Origin: Desulfocurvibacter africanus subsp. africanus DSM 2603
GTDB lineage: Bacteria > Desulfobacterota > Desulfovibrionia > Desulfovibrionales > Desulfovibrionaceae
Length of the DNA stretch: 64,000 nt
Assembly (NCBI RefSeq): GCF_000422545.1
Contig: NZ_AULZ01000011.1
Span: forward strand, 1-64,000
Direction of reading: 5' to 3'
A program made the position numbers and the translations under genes. The stretch's first letter is position 1. Each line of letters opens with the position of its first letter. The notes beneath the pieces are model-generated. The model did not search any database. It had not been told where the DNA came from and saw only the letters and a program-made list of their open reading frames with translations. Positions 63,053 to 64,000 of the stretch are shown here, one piece after another.

Positions 63053-63718
63053 TCAGGAACGCCCTGGTTTTCTGAAAATGGTAGTTTCCCAGACGCCATT
63101 GGCGAAGGATATTCTGGGCCAAGCCGTTAGAACTACAAACAAAGATCTGTACTTGCTGCGTTCGCTATTGTCCAGGATGAGCACTCCCTCGGGTTTGAGC
63201 TTGTCCAGCGCGTTCATGGCGCATTCAATTCTGGCCCGTCCATCAACGCTCACGAAGTCAAAGGTCTCTGATGGGTAGTCCAGGATGGTGTCGCAATAAG
63301 CCGTGAACTCGGGCTTGGGCTTAAAGTCGAGTTCCTCCAGCATGGTCGGGCGCAGTTGAGAGGGTCGCGATTCAGTACCTGGTGGCCTGAAGAGATATGT
63401 TACATTGCACACATCGCGTTCAGCCAATCTGGATGAAACCTTTTGAAACCATTTACGCTTATGTTCCACCGATACCAATTTTGCGGAGCGCTGGGCGAAG
63501 AAAATCGTGCTGTGGCCGCTTCCCCATTCGAAGCCGTACATATAAGGCTTCAGAAAGCCCTGCAGCCACTTCACGCTGTCCTGGGCAAACCAGGGATAGT
63601 CCTGGCGCAGGGCCATGTGTAGCCGAACAGGTAGGTTTAGCGCTCCGCGGGCAAGCCATTTGGCGGCATGCACGAGCAGAGGATCTTTCGGTAACAGGTG
63701 AATTACAGGTATATACAA
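63053..63718 (-). CDS. Class I SAM-dependent methyltransferase-like protein
   Basis: 221 residues. YGFEWGSGHSTIFFAQ is a divergent SAM motif I, and FDFVSVDGRARIECAMNALD and GVLILDNSER match methyltransferases of the O-methyl/FkbM-like families. A soluble protein with a basic N-terminal part. Substrate unknown. It is 22 bp upstream of ubiX and probably in the same transcript. Confidence 0.75.
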   Translation of the reverse strand: MYIPVIHLLPKDPLLVHAAKWLARGALNLPVRLHMALRQDYPWFAQDSVKWLQGFLKPYMYGFEWGSGHSTIFFAQRSAKLVSVEHKRKWFQKVSSRLAERDVCNVTYLFRPPGTESRPSQLRPTMLEELDFKPKPEFTAYCDTILDYPSETFDFVSVDGRARIECAMNALDKLKPEGVLILDNSERSKYRSLFVVLTAWPRISFANGVWETTIFRKPGRS

Positions 63719-63812
63719 AGCGGACCTCCTGGCTGCGCACCTTTTTATCAGAGATTACCAGGACAGGTAAGGCGTTGAGATAGAAAACGCCGGCAAGGCT
63801 GAACCAATCGGC

Positions 63813-63841
63813 TTGACTAAAGCCGACTACAAGGATATTTC
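63813..63841 (+). promoter_or_regulatory. Candidate sigma-70 promoter for tRNA-Arg
   Basis: TTGACT (63813-63818), 17 nt, TATTTC (63836-63841). A start about seven bases later lies just before the mature tRNA at 63851. Confidence 0.5.
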
Positions 63842-63850
63842 ATCGTTCTT

Positions 63851-63927
<77 letters not shown>

Positions 63928-63938
63928 AAGACATCAAG

Positions 63939-63970
63939 GGCTTATGACCGTAATGGACATAAGCCTTTTT
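63939..63970 (+). terminator. Terminator after tRNA-Arg
   Basis: GGCTTATG pairs with CATAAGCC across an 11-nt loop, followed by TTTTT. Confidence 0.85.
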
Positions 63971-64000
63971 CTTTTTGGCTACCCTATTGCTACCCTGAGC

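Overview
The window looks like a chromosomal segment of a Desulfovibrio-like anaerobic deltaproteobacterium (inference). The main pointers are a split, archaeal-type glutamate synthase followed directly by yajC-secD-secF, a DapL-type lysine pathway enzyme, a CBS/DHH/tRNA-nucleotidyltransferase fusion and a multi-cluster style chemotaxis operon. No sulfate-reduction gene lies in the window, so the assignment is tentative.

Layout. 1-1483: the 3' end of asnS with a strong terminator, tRNA-Asn on the minus strand, and a decayed region with the tail of an IS3-type transposase. 1544-9980: a five-gene split glutamate synthase operon, then yajC and secDF. 9981-10531: terminator, a MITE-like inverted-repeat element and the first copy of a ~128-bp structured repeat. 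10532-19504: a secreted alpha/beta hydrolase, a D-Ala-D-Ala dipeptidase, a CULT (cereblon-like) domain protein, a second full-length glutamate synthase, a 52-residue lipoprotein and a BaiN/HI0933-type flavoprotein. 19546-31160 (minus): a seven-gene operon combining an FtsX permease, an ABC ATPase, a 1630-residue fusion of an M28-like domain with an FtsX permease, two large multi-pass proteins, an unrecognised protein and a PqqD-like protein. This is the most unusual system in the window. 31283-37422 (minus): an overlapping glycan operon (deacetylase-like, four glycosyltransferases, histidine phosphatase). 37636-39158: two convergent methyltransferases. 39677-46735: a chemotaxis-like operon (MCP-like protein, STAS, CheY, CheA, CheR, CheB) without CheW. 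46736-47355: repeat plus an IS5-type transposase pseudogene. 47356-58026 (minus): lysA, a lipoprotein, mutS, lapB, lapA, a HIT protein, a LOG-like protein, the CBS/DHH/CCA fusion and a xerD-type recombinase. 58264-60277: dapL, folK without a normal start codon, and a small YHS-like membrane protein. 60278-64000: two repeats, a truncated IS5-type transposase, a metallo-beta-lactamase-fold hydrolase, ubiX, a methyltransferase and tRNA-Arg(CCG) at the right edge.

How the genes fit together. The two glutamate synthases serve ammonia assimilation by different architectures. dapL and lysA are two steps of the diaminopimelate/lysine route. YajC/SecD/SecF, LapA/LapB and the FtsX/ABC operon all act at the envelope. 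Five copies of a family of four-hairpin repeats sit in intergenic gaps throughout; none interrupts a gene.
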